The notes beneath the pieces are model-generated. The model searched no databases and had not been told where the DNA came from. It saw nothing but the letters and a program-made list of their open reading frames with translations. Shown in pieces: positions 9,397 through 17,706 of a DNA stretch of 64,000 bases; the stretch's first letter is position 1; every line of letters starts with the position of its first letter. The stretch comes from Sphingomonas sp. TDK1 (GTDB lineage: Bacteria > Pseudomonadota > Alphaproteobacteria > Sphingomonadales > Sphingomonadaceae). Where the stretch lies: contig NZ_LXVY01000004.1 of the NCBI RefSeq assembly GCF_001650735.1, positions 1-64,000 on the forward strand, in the 5' to 3' direction. The position numbers were made by a program, and so were the translations under genes.

Positions 9397-10152
9397 ATGG
9401 TTCTCGACTCGGAGGACTGCCAGGCTGCACCCGCACCGGGACTGCATCTTGCGTTTCGGCCGGTGCACGACGTCATCACCGGCCGCGTCTTCGCCTATGA
9501 AGCCGTGCTGCGCGGCCCCGCCGGCGAAGAGGGCGAGGAGATCCTCGCCCAGCTTCCCGCCGACCGCCATGCCGAACTCGATCGCCGCGTCGCCGCGGGC
9601 GCGGTGTACAAGGCGATGGAAGCCGGCCTGGGCGCGACCACCGCGCGCCTGCTGATCCCGATCCACGCACCGCACGCCGGCGCCGCGGAAACCGCGCTGG
9701 CAGCTGCCGCCGATGCCGGGCGGCGTACCGGCCTGGCGACCGAACGCCTGATCTTCGGCATCCACGGCTTTGCCGATACGCCCGGCCAGCAGCTTGCCGA
9801 CCTGGTCGAGAGGCATCGCCGCGCCGGCGCGCTGACCGCCTTTCTCGGCCTCGGCTATGACCCGATCGGGTTCAGTCCCTGCGTCCGCTATCGCCCCGCC
9901 ATGGTTCGGCTCGATTCCGAACTGGTGAACGGCATCGACGCCAGCTGGGCACGCCGGCTCATGCTGGAGGAACTGGCGCCGCGCCTGCGCGAACACGGCA
10001 TCCGCGTCATCGCCGACGGCGTCGCGCGGGAGGCGGTGCTGCAACGCCTGCGCAGCTTCGGGATCTTCCACGTGCAGGGGGATCTGGTCGCGCCGCCGGT
10101 GCCCGGCATGCTGCCCCCCACCCGCATCCCCCGGCCTGCCGCGACGGCCTGA
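9397..10152 (+). CDS. Degenerate EAL-domain protein 1 of 3
   Basis: A 251-residue protein that is one EAL-type domain and little else. EAL domains hydrolyse or bind cyclic-di-GMP. The beginning is recognisable (FRPVHDVITGRVFAYEAVLRGPAGE, in the place of YEALVRGP) and so is the end (FHVQGDLVAPP, the Q motif). Most catalytic residues are gone: no Asn in LLIPIHAPHA, Gly for Glu in LIFGIHGF, LGLG where DDFG should be, Arg for Lys in MVRLDSELV, and ADGV where AEGV is expected. It should not be an active phosphodiesterase; a binding or scaffold role is inferred. The start Met has GGAGGGA 6 nt upstream. First of three tandem paralogues. Confidence 0.8.
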   Translation: MVLDSEDCQAAPAPGLHLAFRPVHDVITGRVFAYEAVLRGPAGEEGEEILAQLPADRHAELDRRVAAGAVYKAMEAGLGATTARLLIPIHAPHAGAAETALAAAADAGRRTGLATERLIFGIHGFADTPGQQLADLVERHRRAGALTAFLGLGYDPIGFSPCVRYRPAMVRLDSELVNGIDASWARRLMLEELAPRLREHGIRVIADGVAREAVLQRLRSFGIFHVQGDLVAPPVPGMLPPTRIPRPAATA

Positions 10153-10164
10153 TCACGGTGGTTC

Positions 10165-10190
10165 CCCGAGCATGGGCATCAACGCTCGGG
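10165..10190 (+). other. Hairpin between EAL-like genes 1 and 2
   Basis: A CCCGAGC/GCTCGGG stem encloses a 12-nt loop, 12 nt after the first gene's stop and about 50 nt before the start of the second. There is no U-run, so it is more likely a processing or attenuation structure than a full terminator. Confidence 0.4.
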
Positions 10191-10242
10191 TAATCACTTG
10201 CTCCTAGTTTCGAATCAAGGGGATCCAGCTTGGAGATGCCCC

Positions 10243-11004
10243 GTGCTCGACCAAATCGCCCCCGCCCCCCGCCAGGAGCCGATGCCCCGGGACTGGTTCG
10301 CGATGGCTTTCCAGCCGGTCGTGAACACCAGCACGCTCATCGTCACTGCGTATGAAGCGACCTTCCGCGGTCCGGCAGGCGAAGGACCGGCCGCCTTTGT
10401 GGAGACCTTGCCGGAGGACAAGCGCCCCACCTTCGATCTGCGCTGCCGTATCGCGGCGATCGAACAGGCGATGGAACTGGGCATCACCGAACGCCACACC
10501 CGGCTCGCGATCAAGGTGATGCCGCGCTACATTACCGATCCCGAAGCGGACGCCGATCGCATGCTGCGGATCGTCCGCCGCCTCGGCTTCCCCGCCCGCG
10601 AGCTGGTGTTCGAGTTCAGCGACCGCGACCATCTCGAAAGCGAGCACATGCTGGCGCTGATGAAGGCCTATCGCAAGCTCGGCTTCCTGATCGCCTTCGA
10701 CGATTTCGGCGCCGGCGACATGGGACTCGACCTGGTCTCCGCCTTCACCCCCGACACGCTGAAACTCGCCCCTGAACTGGTGCACAGCCTGTGCAGCAGC
10801 TGGGCACGGCGCATCGTCGTCGAGCGGGTGGTGGAGATCGCGAAGAAAGGACGCATCCGCCTGATCGCCGAAGGGGTGTCCACGCGCGCCGAGCATGACC
10901 GGCTGCGCGCGCTCGACGTGACGCTGATGCAGGGCGACTTGATCGCCGTGCCGCAGGTGGGCGTGCTGCCCCCACCGGCGCTGAGGCTGAACGCAGCAGC
11001 CTGA
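10243..11004 (+). CDS. EAL-domain protein 2 of 3, most conserved copy
   Basis: A 253-residue stand-alone EAL-type domain. It keeps more of the active site than its neighbours: AYEATFRGPAGE (EAT for EAL), FEFSD (Glu kept), IAFDDFGAGDMGLDL (both Asp kept), LKLAPELV (Lys kept), IAEGVSTRAE and LMQGDLIAVP (Gln kept). The metal-ligand Asn is replaced by Lys in LAIKVMP. It may bind c-di-GMP with weak or no hydrolysis. The start is a GTG at 10243 preceded by GGAG with 7-nt spacing; a TTG further upstream lacks an SD. The domain form (YEA-RGPxGE) resembles EAL partners of BLUF photoreceptors, but no BLUF domain is present. Confidence 0.82.
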   Translation: MLDQIAPAPRQEPMPRDWFAMAFQPVVNTSTLIVTAYEATFRGPAGEGPAAFVETLPEDKRPTFDLRCRIAAIEQAMELGITERHTRLAIKVMPRYITDPEADADRMLRIVRRLGFPARELVFEFSDRDHLESEHMLALMKAYRKLGFLIAFDDFGAGDMGLDLVSAFTPDTLKLAPELVHSLCSSWARRIVVERVVEIAKKGRIRLIAEGVSTRAEHDRLRALDVTLMQGDLIAVPQVGVLPPPALRLNAAA

Positions 11005-11014
11005 GCGCGAATCA

Positions 11015-11060
11015 GGGGAATCGTTTGCAGGCTCGCGAAAGCAAGCTGCGTAGATTCCCC
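11015..11060 (+). other. Bulged stem-loop between EAL-like genes 2 and 3
   Basis: GGGGAATC pairs with GATTCCCC, and inside it GCAG-CT pairs with AG-CTGC with one bulged base. The structure begins 11 nt after the second gene and has no U-run. The remaining 100 nt before the third gene show no further structure. A role in differential expression of the tandem genes is only an inference. Confidence 0.4.
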
Positions 11061-11162
11061 AACCGTTTGAATCCGCTGCGGCGACGCCCGGAATGGGAGC
11101 ACGCCGCAGCTTTGGGTACCTCTCGTTCAGGTTCAGAAGAATCGGGTAGAGGAGCACGTACC

Positions 11163-11903
11163 ATGGCAACCACGATGGATCTCCGGATCGATCTGCAGCC
11201 GATCACGGCGCATGGCAGCACGGAGCCTTTCGCCTGGCACGCCGGCATCCATGCACGTCCCCAGGCCTTCCACGGCGTCGACGCGATCCTGCTGCGCGAA
11301 GACCGCGCCGAACTCGAGGCGCTTCGCCTCGATCGCGCGTTCGCCGCGGCCGCCGACGCCGGGCTCGTCGCCGCAGGCGCGCTGCTGGTGGTGCCCGTCC
11401 AGGTTCGCGCAGGGACCCCCGATCGCCTGCTTGCCCACCTCTTCCGCGCGGCGCTTCGCCACCGCTTCCCGATCGAGAATGTCGTCGTCGAAATCAGCGC
11501 CGACGAGGCGACCGATCGCGACGCCGCCGCCGCCATGATCCACGCCTGCACCGATCGCGGCATGATGATCGCGCTCGGCGAGTTCGCTGCCGGTCCGCTG
11601 GGGCTGGGGCTGCTCGCCCATTGCTCGCCCCGGCTGATCCGCCTCGCCGGCGCGCTTGCGCATCGGCTCGACGTCGCGCCGGCCCGCGCCCGCCTGATCG
11701 AAGGCGTGCTGCGCCTTGCCAACGGCATGGGCGTGACGGTCACCGCACCTGTCCCAACCGACGAGATGGCGCAGCGCGCCGCCCTGGAGGCCGGGCTCCG
11801 CCACTTCGAAGGCAAACGCGACTTCGCGCCCCGCGCCCGTCGCTATACCCGGCCGGCCCGCCCCTGGGGCGCCCCCGTCATGCCGCACCGCATCGCCGCC
11901 TGA
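11163..11903 (+). CDS. Degenerate EAL-like protein 3 of 3
   Basis: A 246-residue protein aligned with the two preceding genes by length and fold pattern but the most eroded. The EAL loop reads GVDAILLRED, GEFA replaces DDFG in MIALGEFAAGPLGLGLL, Arg replaces the catalytic Lys in RLIRLAGALAH, and the AEGVE motif is lost (VTAPVPTDE). Only the Glu of VVVEISADE is kept. It should be catalytically dead. The start ATG has GAGGAG about 10 nt upstream. Alone it would be hard to recognise; its identity rests on synteny and on the paralogue comparison. Confidence 0.65.
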   Translation: MATTMDLRIDLQPITAHGSTEPFAWHAGIHARPQAFHGVDAILLREDRAELEALRLDRAFAAAADAGLVAAGALLVVPVQVRAGTPDRLLAHLFRAALRHRFPIENVVVEISADEATDRDAAAAMIHACTDRGMMIALGEFAAGPLGLGLLAHCSPRLIRLAGALAHRLDVAPARARLIEGVLRLANGMGVTVTAPVPTDEMAQRAALEAGLRHFEGKRDFAPRARRYTRPARPWGAPVMPHRIAA

Positions 11904-11953
11904 ATACGCCGGGATTTGCCAGCGCGCGGCGGCGCGACTATGCGCTGCCCCCC

Positions 11954-12634
11954 ATGGCCGATCCTACCACCATCCGTCGTCTTTATGGCCGCCGCCAGGG
12001 CCACAAGCTCCGCCAGGGCCAGTCCGCCCTTGTCGAGGAGCTGCTGCCGCGGGTCAGCGTGCCCGAATCCGGCCCGCTCGATGCCGCCACCCTGTTCGGC
12101 GACGACCGCCCCCTGGAAGTCGAGATCGGCTTCGGCGGCGGCGAGCATCTCGCCGGCCAGGCGGCGATGCGCCCGGACCATGGCTTCATCGGTTGCGAAC
12201 CCTTTCTCAACGGCGTGGTCGGGGCGCTGAACCACATCCGCGACGGCGCGCTCGACAATGTCCGCCTGCACATGGGCGACGCGCTGGAGGTGATCGAGCG
12301 GCTGCCCGACGCCAGCCTCAGCCGCACCTATCTGCTCCATCCCGATCCCTGGCCCAAGGCACGCCATGCCAAGCGCCGCATGGTGAACCACGGCCCGCTC
12401 GACCTGATCGCCGCCAAGCTGAAGCCCGGCAGCGAATTCCGCCTCGGCACCGACGATCCCACCTATTGCCGCTGGGCGATGATGGTGATGGGCCAGCGCA
12501 AGGACTTTGTCTGGCAGGCGCAGACCTCCCGCGACTTCCTCACCCGTCCGGCCGACTGGCCGGAGACGCGCTACGAGCGCAAGGCGCGCCGCCAGGGGCA
12601 TGAAGTCTGGTACTTCCGCTATGTCCGGGTCTGA
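11954..12634 (+). CDS. trmB: tRNA (guanine-N7-)-methyltransferase
   Basis: TrmB uses SAM to methylate G46 of many tRNAs. The 226-residue protein has the SAM-binding motif LEVEIGFGGGEHLAGQA, the acidic GCEPFLNGVV, and the family signature YLLHPDPWPKARHAKRRMV, followed by FRLGTDDPTYCRW. The start is MADPTTIRRLYGRRQGHKL; the frame extends upstream through the previous gene but is not coding there. It overlaps the NUDIX gene by 14 nt, so the two form an operon. Confidence 0.95.
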   Translation: MADPTTIRRLYGRRQGHKLRQGQSALVEELLPRVSVPESGPLDAATLFGDDRPLEVEIGFGGGEHLAGQAAMRPDHGFIGCEPFLNGVVGALNHIRDGALDNVRLHMGDALEVIERLPDASLSRTYLLHPDPWPKARHAKRRMVNHGPLDLIAAKLKPGSEFRLGTDDPTYCRWAMMVMGQRKDFVWQAQTSRDFLTRPADWPETRYERKARRQGHEVWYFRYVRV

Positions 12635-13214
12635 ACCCGGCCACCGCATCGAGAGCGTCGAGACGGTCTTCGAGGGCTGGGGACGCATGCTGCTGGCGAC
12701 GCTGCGCACGCCGGACGGCAGCCGGATCACGCGCCAGATCGAGGACCATGGCGATGCCGTCGGCGTGCTGCCCTATGATGCGGATCGCGGCACGGTGCTG
12801 CTGGTCCGCCAGTCGCGCCCCCCGCTGATCTTTCGCGGTGATACCGAATCGGTGTTCGAGGTGCTCGCCGGCCGCATTGATCCCGGCGAGGAGGCGGAGG
12901 AAAGTGTGCGCCGCGAAGCCGTCGAGGAATGCGGGGTGACGCTGGGTACGATCATCCTGGTCGGCCACTTCTTCTCGATGCCGGCCGTGTCGACCGAGCG
13001 GCTGAGCCTCTATCTAGCGCCCTATAGCCGCGCCGATCGCACGAGCGCGGGCGGCGGACTGGCGGACGATCACGAGGATATCGAAGTGATCGAGATGCGG
13101 CTCGACGACCTATGGGCGATGGGCATGGGCGCGCTGGCCGACATGAAGACCGCGGTCCTCGTCCTCGCGCTGCGCGAGCGGCTCGCGGCTCAGGCCTGGC
13201 CGCCCGCCGCCTGA
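12621..13214 (+). CDS. NUDIX hydrolase, ADP-ribose pyrophosphatase-like
   Basis: A 197-residue NUDIX-fold hydrolase. The NUDIX box GRIDPGEEAEESVRREAVEE with the following CGV fits GX5EX7REUXEEXGU. The N-terminal region (FEGWGRMLLATLRTPDG) and the later FSMPAVSTERLSLYLAPYS resemble the ADP-ribose/GDP-mannose pyrophosphatase (NudF/NudK, TIGR00052) group, which cleaves sugar-nucleoside diphosphates. The ATG lies inside the last codons of trmB (14-nt overlap). The 3' end overlaps the convergent FemAB-like gene by 25 nt. The substrate is not determined. Confidence 0.88.
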   Translation: MSGSEPGHRIESVETVFEGWGRMLLATLRTPDGSRITRQIEDHGDAVGVLPYDADRGTVLLVRQSRPPLIFRGDTESVFEVLAGRIDPGEEAEESVRREAVEECGVTLGTIILVGHFFSMPAVSTERLSLYLAPYSRADRTSAGGGLADDHEDIEVIEMRLDDLWAMGMGALADMKTAVLVLALRERLAAQAWPPAA

Positions 13215-14227
13215 CCACTGCGGCACCACGCCCCCCGCAACATCCGCGCGACAAGGGCCTCCAGCCCTGGGCGGACGAAGATCCAGTCGCGGATCGCCGG
13301 GCCCTTGGTCGCGCCCATGGTCTGTTTGTAGCCGCTGTCCCCCGCACCCCAGTCGATCAAAGTCACGCCCCGGTCGCGGGCGCGCAGCAGGTTGCGATAC
13401 TGGAGCAGCTTGCCCGGCGAATGCTTCGCCACCGCCGGATCATAGCTGTTGGCGATGGCGTAGCAGCGCGCACCGGTGACCAGATCGAACGAGAAGGCCA
13501 TGGGCCGCCCTTCGATCCGCAGCACCGCGGCGGAGAGCATGCCCGCCAGCACGGGATCGTGCAGCGCAGCCTCCCAGAAGGCGCCGTGCCCCTCGGGCGT
13601 GAACTTGGCGTCGCAGCCGTCGGTGCGGTCGACGATCCAGCTGCGCCGTTCGACATCCGCCAGCGCGTCGACGTCGGGCGCCCCCCATTCCCAGGCAAGC
13701 GTGCCCGCCGCCGCGAGGTGTTTCTCCAGGTGCCGGTTCTTCCGCAGCGTGGACCCACGCGGCCAGCCCTCGGCCGCGCCGATGTCGAGCATGAAGGAGT
13801 CCGCCACGAACCGGTCGAGCAGCGTCCATCCCGTCGCCAGCGCGCGCGCCTTCAACCAGTCGAGCGCGGGATCGCCGTCATAGACCGGCCCGATCCGCAG
13901 CGCCCGCACCTGCCGCGCCAGCGCGCCGAGCATCGCATCCGCGGTCGCCTCGCTCGCCCCCTCCGCCACGGGGAAGCTGCGGAACGGCCAGTAGCAGCCG
14001 GGGACTTCCGCCAGCCCCAGCCCGCGCGGCCCCTTGGCGACCAGCGGCAGCGCCGCCACGGCGACATGCCCCGCATCCACCACCAGCGTCCGCGCCGTCC
14101 CGCCATAGGCTTGCAGTGCCGCGGCGTACCAGGCCCGGCGGAGGAAGCGATGGCTTTCCGCTGCGCACCGCGCGGCGTCGTCCAGCACATCGGCAAGGCC
14201 GGGTTCGAAACGGACGACGGGAGCCAT
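13190..14227 (-). CDS. GNAT/BioF2-like (FemAB-type) acyltransferase domain protein
   Basis: A 345-residue protein of the GNAT superfamily, BioF2-like/FemAB type. The C-terminal half contains the characteristic order SFMLDIG, TLRKNRHLEKHL, MAFSFDLVTGARCYAIANSYD, AKHSPGKLLQYRNLLRARDRG and TLIDWGAGDSGYKQTMG. Family members include enzymes thought to act on polysaccharide or cell-envelope intermediates. The acceptor is unknown. It converges with the NUDIX gene, overlapping it by 25 nt. Confidence 0.78.
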   Translation of the reverse strand: MAPVVRFEPGLADVLDDAARCAAESHRFLRRAWYAAALQAYGGTARTLVVDAGHVAVAALPLVAKGPRGLGLAEVPGCYWPFRSFPVAEGASEATADAMLGALARQVRALRIGPVYDGDPALDWLKARALATGWTLLDRFVADSFMLDIGAAEGWPRGSTLRKNRHLEKHLAAAGTLAWEWGAPDVDALADVERRSWIVDRTDGCDAKFTPEGHGAFWEAALHDPVLAGMLSAAVLRIEGRPMAFSFDLVTGARCYAIANSYDPAVAKHSPGKLLQYRNLLRARDRGVTLIDWGAGDSGYKQTMGATKGPAIRDWIFVRPGLEALVARMLRGAWCRSGQAAGGQA

Positions 14228-14312
14228 GCATCCGGCCTAGCCGCTCACCCGTTACTATCCGGTGCAGCCCATGCTTGCACGCGGCGCACCACCGCTTGCA
14301 TAAGGAACATGC

Positions 14313-14768
14313 ATGCAAGGCTTCTACCTCTCCACCGTTTCGGAAACGATCCAGGCCGCGATCGCGCCGGTCTTCCTGCTTGCCGGCATCGGCGCGTTCC
14401 TCAACACGATGGTCGGCCGCCTCGCCCGCATCGTCGATCGCGCGCGCATCATCGAGGAGCTCCACCCCCGCTCCAGCGGCCCCGAGCATGACCGCCATGT
14501 GTGGGAACTTCGGATCATCGATCGCCGCATCTCGGTGATCAACAACGCAATCTTCCTATGCACCGCCAGCGCGCTCGCCATCTGCTTCGTCGTGGCGATC
14601 ATGTTCGTGTCGCGGCTGGCCAATCTCCATGTCGGAATCTGGATCGCGGTCGCCTTCATCATCTCGATGCTGCTGCTGATTTCGGGCCTGCTCTATTTCC
14701 TCGTCGAGGTGCGGATGTCGCTGAAGGCGATTCATGTCCGGCAGGAACTGCTCGAACTCGATTCGTAG
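14313..14768 (+). CDS. DUF2721 membrane protein
   Basis: A 151-residue inner-membrane protein with three hydrophobic segments: an N-terminal helix (IQAAIAPVFLLAGIGAFLNT), then ISVINNAIFLCTASALAICFVVAIMF, and WIAVAFIISMLLLISGLLYFLV. Between the first two is a charged cytoplasmic stretch with VGRLARIVDRARIIEEL, typical of DUF2721. Function is unknown. It lies 62 nt upstream of purE on the same strand and may share its transcript. Confidence 0.82.
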   Translation: MQGFYLSTVSETIQAAIAPVFLLAGIGAFLNTMVGRLARIVDRARIIEELHPRSSGPEHDRHVWELRIIDRRISVINNAIFLCTASALAICFVVAIMFVSRLANLHVGIWIAVAFIISMLLLISGLLYFLVEVRMSLKAIHVRQELLELDS

Positions 14769-14830
14769 CCCATTGCCCTGCAGCCCCGGCCTGACTAACA
14801 CCCCGCTTCCATTCCACGGTCGGGCAGGCA

Positions 14831-15312
<482 letters not shown>

Positions 15313-15316
<4 letters not shown>

Positions 15317-16389
15317 GCGACATCCTCCCCCCCGGCTCCACCATCGGCATTCTCGGCGGCGGCCAGCTCGGCCGGATGATCGCCGTCGCCGCAGCCCAGC
15401 TCGGCTATCGCACCCATGTCCTCGCCCCCGACGAGGAAAGCATCGCGGCGCAGACCGCGTCCAGCTTCACCCGCGCCGACTATCACAGCCATATCGTGCT
15501 CGACGAACTGGCGAGCCATGCCGACGTGATCACCTACGAGTTCGAGAATGTCGCGCTCGCCCCCGTCGCGCATCTCGCAGGCAAGGTTCCGGTGCGGCCC
15601 GGCGCCAAGAGCCTGGAGATCGCGCAGGACCGCGCCAACGAGAAGTCGTTCGTGGCGGAGCTCGGCGGCCGCACCGCGCCCTGGGCGCTGGTCACCACCC
15701 GCGACGAGCTGCACGCCGCCATCGCGAAGATCGGCGCGCCGTCGATCCTGAAGACGCTGCGGCTCGGCTATGACGGCAAGGGCCAGGTGCGCCTTCACGA
15801 TGCCTCGGAGGCAGAGGCGGCCTGGGCGGCGATCGGCGAGCGCCCGGCGATCCTCGAGGGCTTCGTTACCTTCAGCCACGAATTCTCGATCATTACCGTG
15901 CGCGGGCTCGATGGTACGCTGGCCAGCTATCCGCCGCCCTGGAACGAGCACAAGGACGGCATCCTCGCCCGCTCCACTTTGCCCGCCCCCCCCGAGATCG
16001 CCCGCCACTGGACCGAGGCGGCGGCGCTCTCCGGCCGCGTCGCCGAGGCGCTGGGCCATATCGGCGTGCTGACCTGCGAGTTCTTCGCGACCGAGCAGGG
16101 TCCGGTGTTCAACGAAATGGCGCCGCGCGTGCATAACAGCGGCCACTGGACGATCGAGGGCGCCGAGACCTCGCAGTTCGAGAACCATGTCCGCGCGATC
16201 TGCGGCCTGCCGCTCGGCTCGACCGCGCTGACCGGTAGCCATGTCGAGATGGAGAACCTGATCGGCGACGAGGCCGATCGCTGGCCCGAACTGCTCGCCG
16301 AGCCGGGCACCCATCTCCACCTCTACGGCAAGGGCCAGGCCCGGCCGGGGCGCAAGATGGGGCATGTCACGCGGGTGAAGCGGGGCTAG
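15313..16389 (+). CDS. purK: N5-carboxyaminoimidazole ribonucleotide synthase
   Basis: PurK is an ATP-grasp enzyme that carboxylates AIR with bicarbonate and ATP. The 358-residue protein starts with [21 protein letters not shown] and carries ATP-grasp elements [18 protein letters not shown] and [15 protein letters not shown]. The metal-binding C-terminal motif is [20 protein letters not shown]. It is translationally coupled to purE. Confidence 0.97.
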
Positions 16390-16416
16390 CCCCTCGTCAC
16401 CCGCGCGCGTGGCGGC

Positions 16417-16737
16417 TCAATTGCCTTCCGAATCGACGACGAACACCTCGGGCTTCCCCCGCGACAAGGGGTCCCACCCGGCCGAGAGCGCGGAGCGGAC
16501 GCAGCGCGTGATCGTCGCATCGTCCAATTGGAGACGCCCGCGTGGCAGCCCTTTGAGCAGCCGCTTGGGCGCCGGGAATTCCAGCCACGCCTCGCGCTTG
16601 GCATCGCGCTGGGCAACCGCGATGGTCATCCCCTTCCAGCCCTCGTCGTCGGACAAATGGGGCTCGCGCTGCAGACGCCAATCATAGGTCACGCCATCCA
16701 GATCGATGGCACCGCTGGTGCTCAGGGATTTCGACAT
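16417..16737 (-). CDS. Conserved hypothetical protein
   Basis: A 106-residue cytoplasmic protein starting MSKSLSTSGAIDLDG. It has no signal peptide and no membrane segment. Visible features are a short beta-rich start (GVTYDWRLQREPHLSDDEGWKG), MTIAVAQRDAKREAWLEFPAP, and RLLKGLPRGRLQLDDATITRCVRSALSAGWDP. Codon use and GC resemble the neighbours, so it is probably a real lineage-specific gene. The frame could start 12 codons earlier, but those codons are low-complexity. The 195 nt between it and the CysQ-like gene show nothing recognisable. Confidence 0.65.
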   Translation of the reverse strand: MSKSLSTSGAIDLDGVTYDWRLQREPHLSDDEGWKGMTIAVAQRDAKREAWLEFPAPKRLLKGLPRGRLQLDDATITRCVRSALSAGWDPLSRGKPEVFVVDSEGN

Positions 16738-16932
16738 GGGGCGGCCCTTAGCACGCTGTCGGTTCGAAGGCACGGGCTAGAGCGGCACTGCGCCGCGCTG
16801 CCTCCCCGCGACTGAATCCGGTCGCCCCCGGCCTGCCGAGATTGTGCGGTGGAACAAGATCACCGTAAACGGCAAGCCGCCGATGAGCTACAAGGCAAGC
16901 GCGACCGGCCTTCCGTCGACACGCGGCGCGAC

Positions 16933-17706
16933 CTAGCGCTTCCCCGGCTCCACCCGATCCGCCAGCCGCGCCACTGCGGCTGCGTGGATGCGCTGCGTTG
17001 TCGCCAGCACGCCGTACGCCTCGCCCGCGGGGGTGTTGAACGCCAGCGGCTGGCCCAGCGCATCGGTCACCGCCGCGCCGGCCTCGCGGGCGAGCAACAC
17101 CGCGGCGGCGATGTCCCATTCATGCCCCCAGCGCAGCGTCGCGACGAGGTCGGCCTCGCCGGCCGCCACCATCGCGATGCGCAGCGCGATCGAATTTGGC
17201 TTGGGGACCATCACCAGGTCGCGGTCAACCTTGGGGAGCTGGTCGGCCGGCACCCGCGCGCCCGGCAGCTCGGCCCGCTCGGCCGTGCGCAGCGCCACGC
17301 CGTTCCGCCATGCCCCCGCCCCGGCCCGCGCCGTCCACACCTCGCCGCGCGCGGGTGCGTCGAGCACGCCGATCACCGGCTGGCCATGCGCCACCAGCGC
17401 GATCGAGACCGCCCAGCCCGGCCGCCCGCGCAAATAATCGCGCGTGCCGTCGATCGGATCGACCACCCAGAGCCGGGACAGTGCCAGCCGGTCGGCATTG
17501 TCCACCGTCTCCTCAGACAGCCAGCCGGCGTCGGGGAGCAGCGCGCCGAGCCGTTCGCGAAGCAGCGCGTCGACCTCCAGGTCTACCGCGCAGACCGGGT
17601 TGCCCGGCGCCTTCTCCCAGCGCGCGAAATCGCTCTGCCAGCGCGCCATGGCGTGACGACCCGCCTCGGCGGCGATTGCCGTGATTTCGGCGGCGAGCTC
17701 AGGCAC
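16933..17706 (-). CDS. Inositol monophosphatase-family phosphatase, CysQ-like 3'(2'),5'-bisphosphate nucleotidase
   Basis: A Mg-dependent, Li-sensitive phosphatase of the IMPase/CysQ/HisN fold, 257 residues. Metal-site motifs are WLSEETVDN, WVVDPIDGTRDYLRG (DPIDGT) and the C-terminal WGHEWDIAAAVLLAREAGA. CysQ hydrolyses PAP to AMP, recycling a by-product of sulfate activation; HisN-type histidinol-phosphatase activity cannot be ruled out. Its ATG overlaps the pmbA stop by 8 nt, so it is the second gene of a pmbA operon. Confidence 0.88.
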   Translation of the reverse strand: MPELAAEITAIAAEAGRHAMARWQSDFARWEKAPGNPVCAVDLEVDALLRERLGALLPDAGWLSEETVDNADRLALSRLWVVDPIDGTRDYLRGRPGWAVSIALVAHGQPVIGVLDAPARGEVWTARAGAGAWRNGVALRTAERAELPGARVPADQLPKVDRDLVMVPKPNSIALRIAMVAAGEADLVATLRWGHEWDIAAAVLLAREAGAAVTDALGQPLAFNTPAGEAYGVLATTQRIHAAAVARLADRVEPGKR

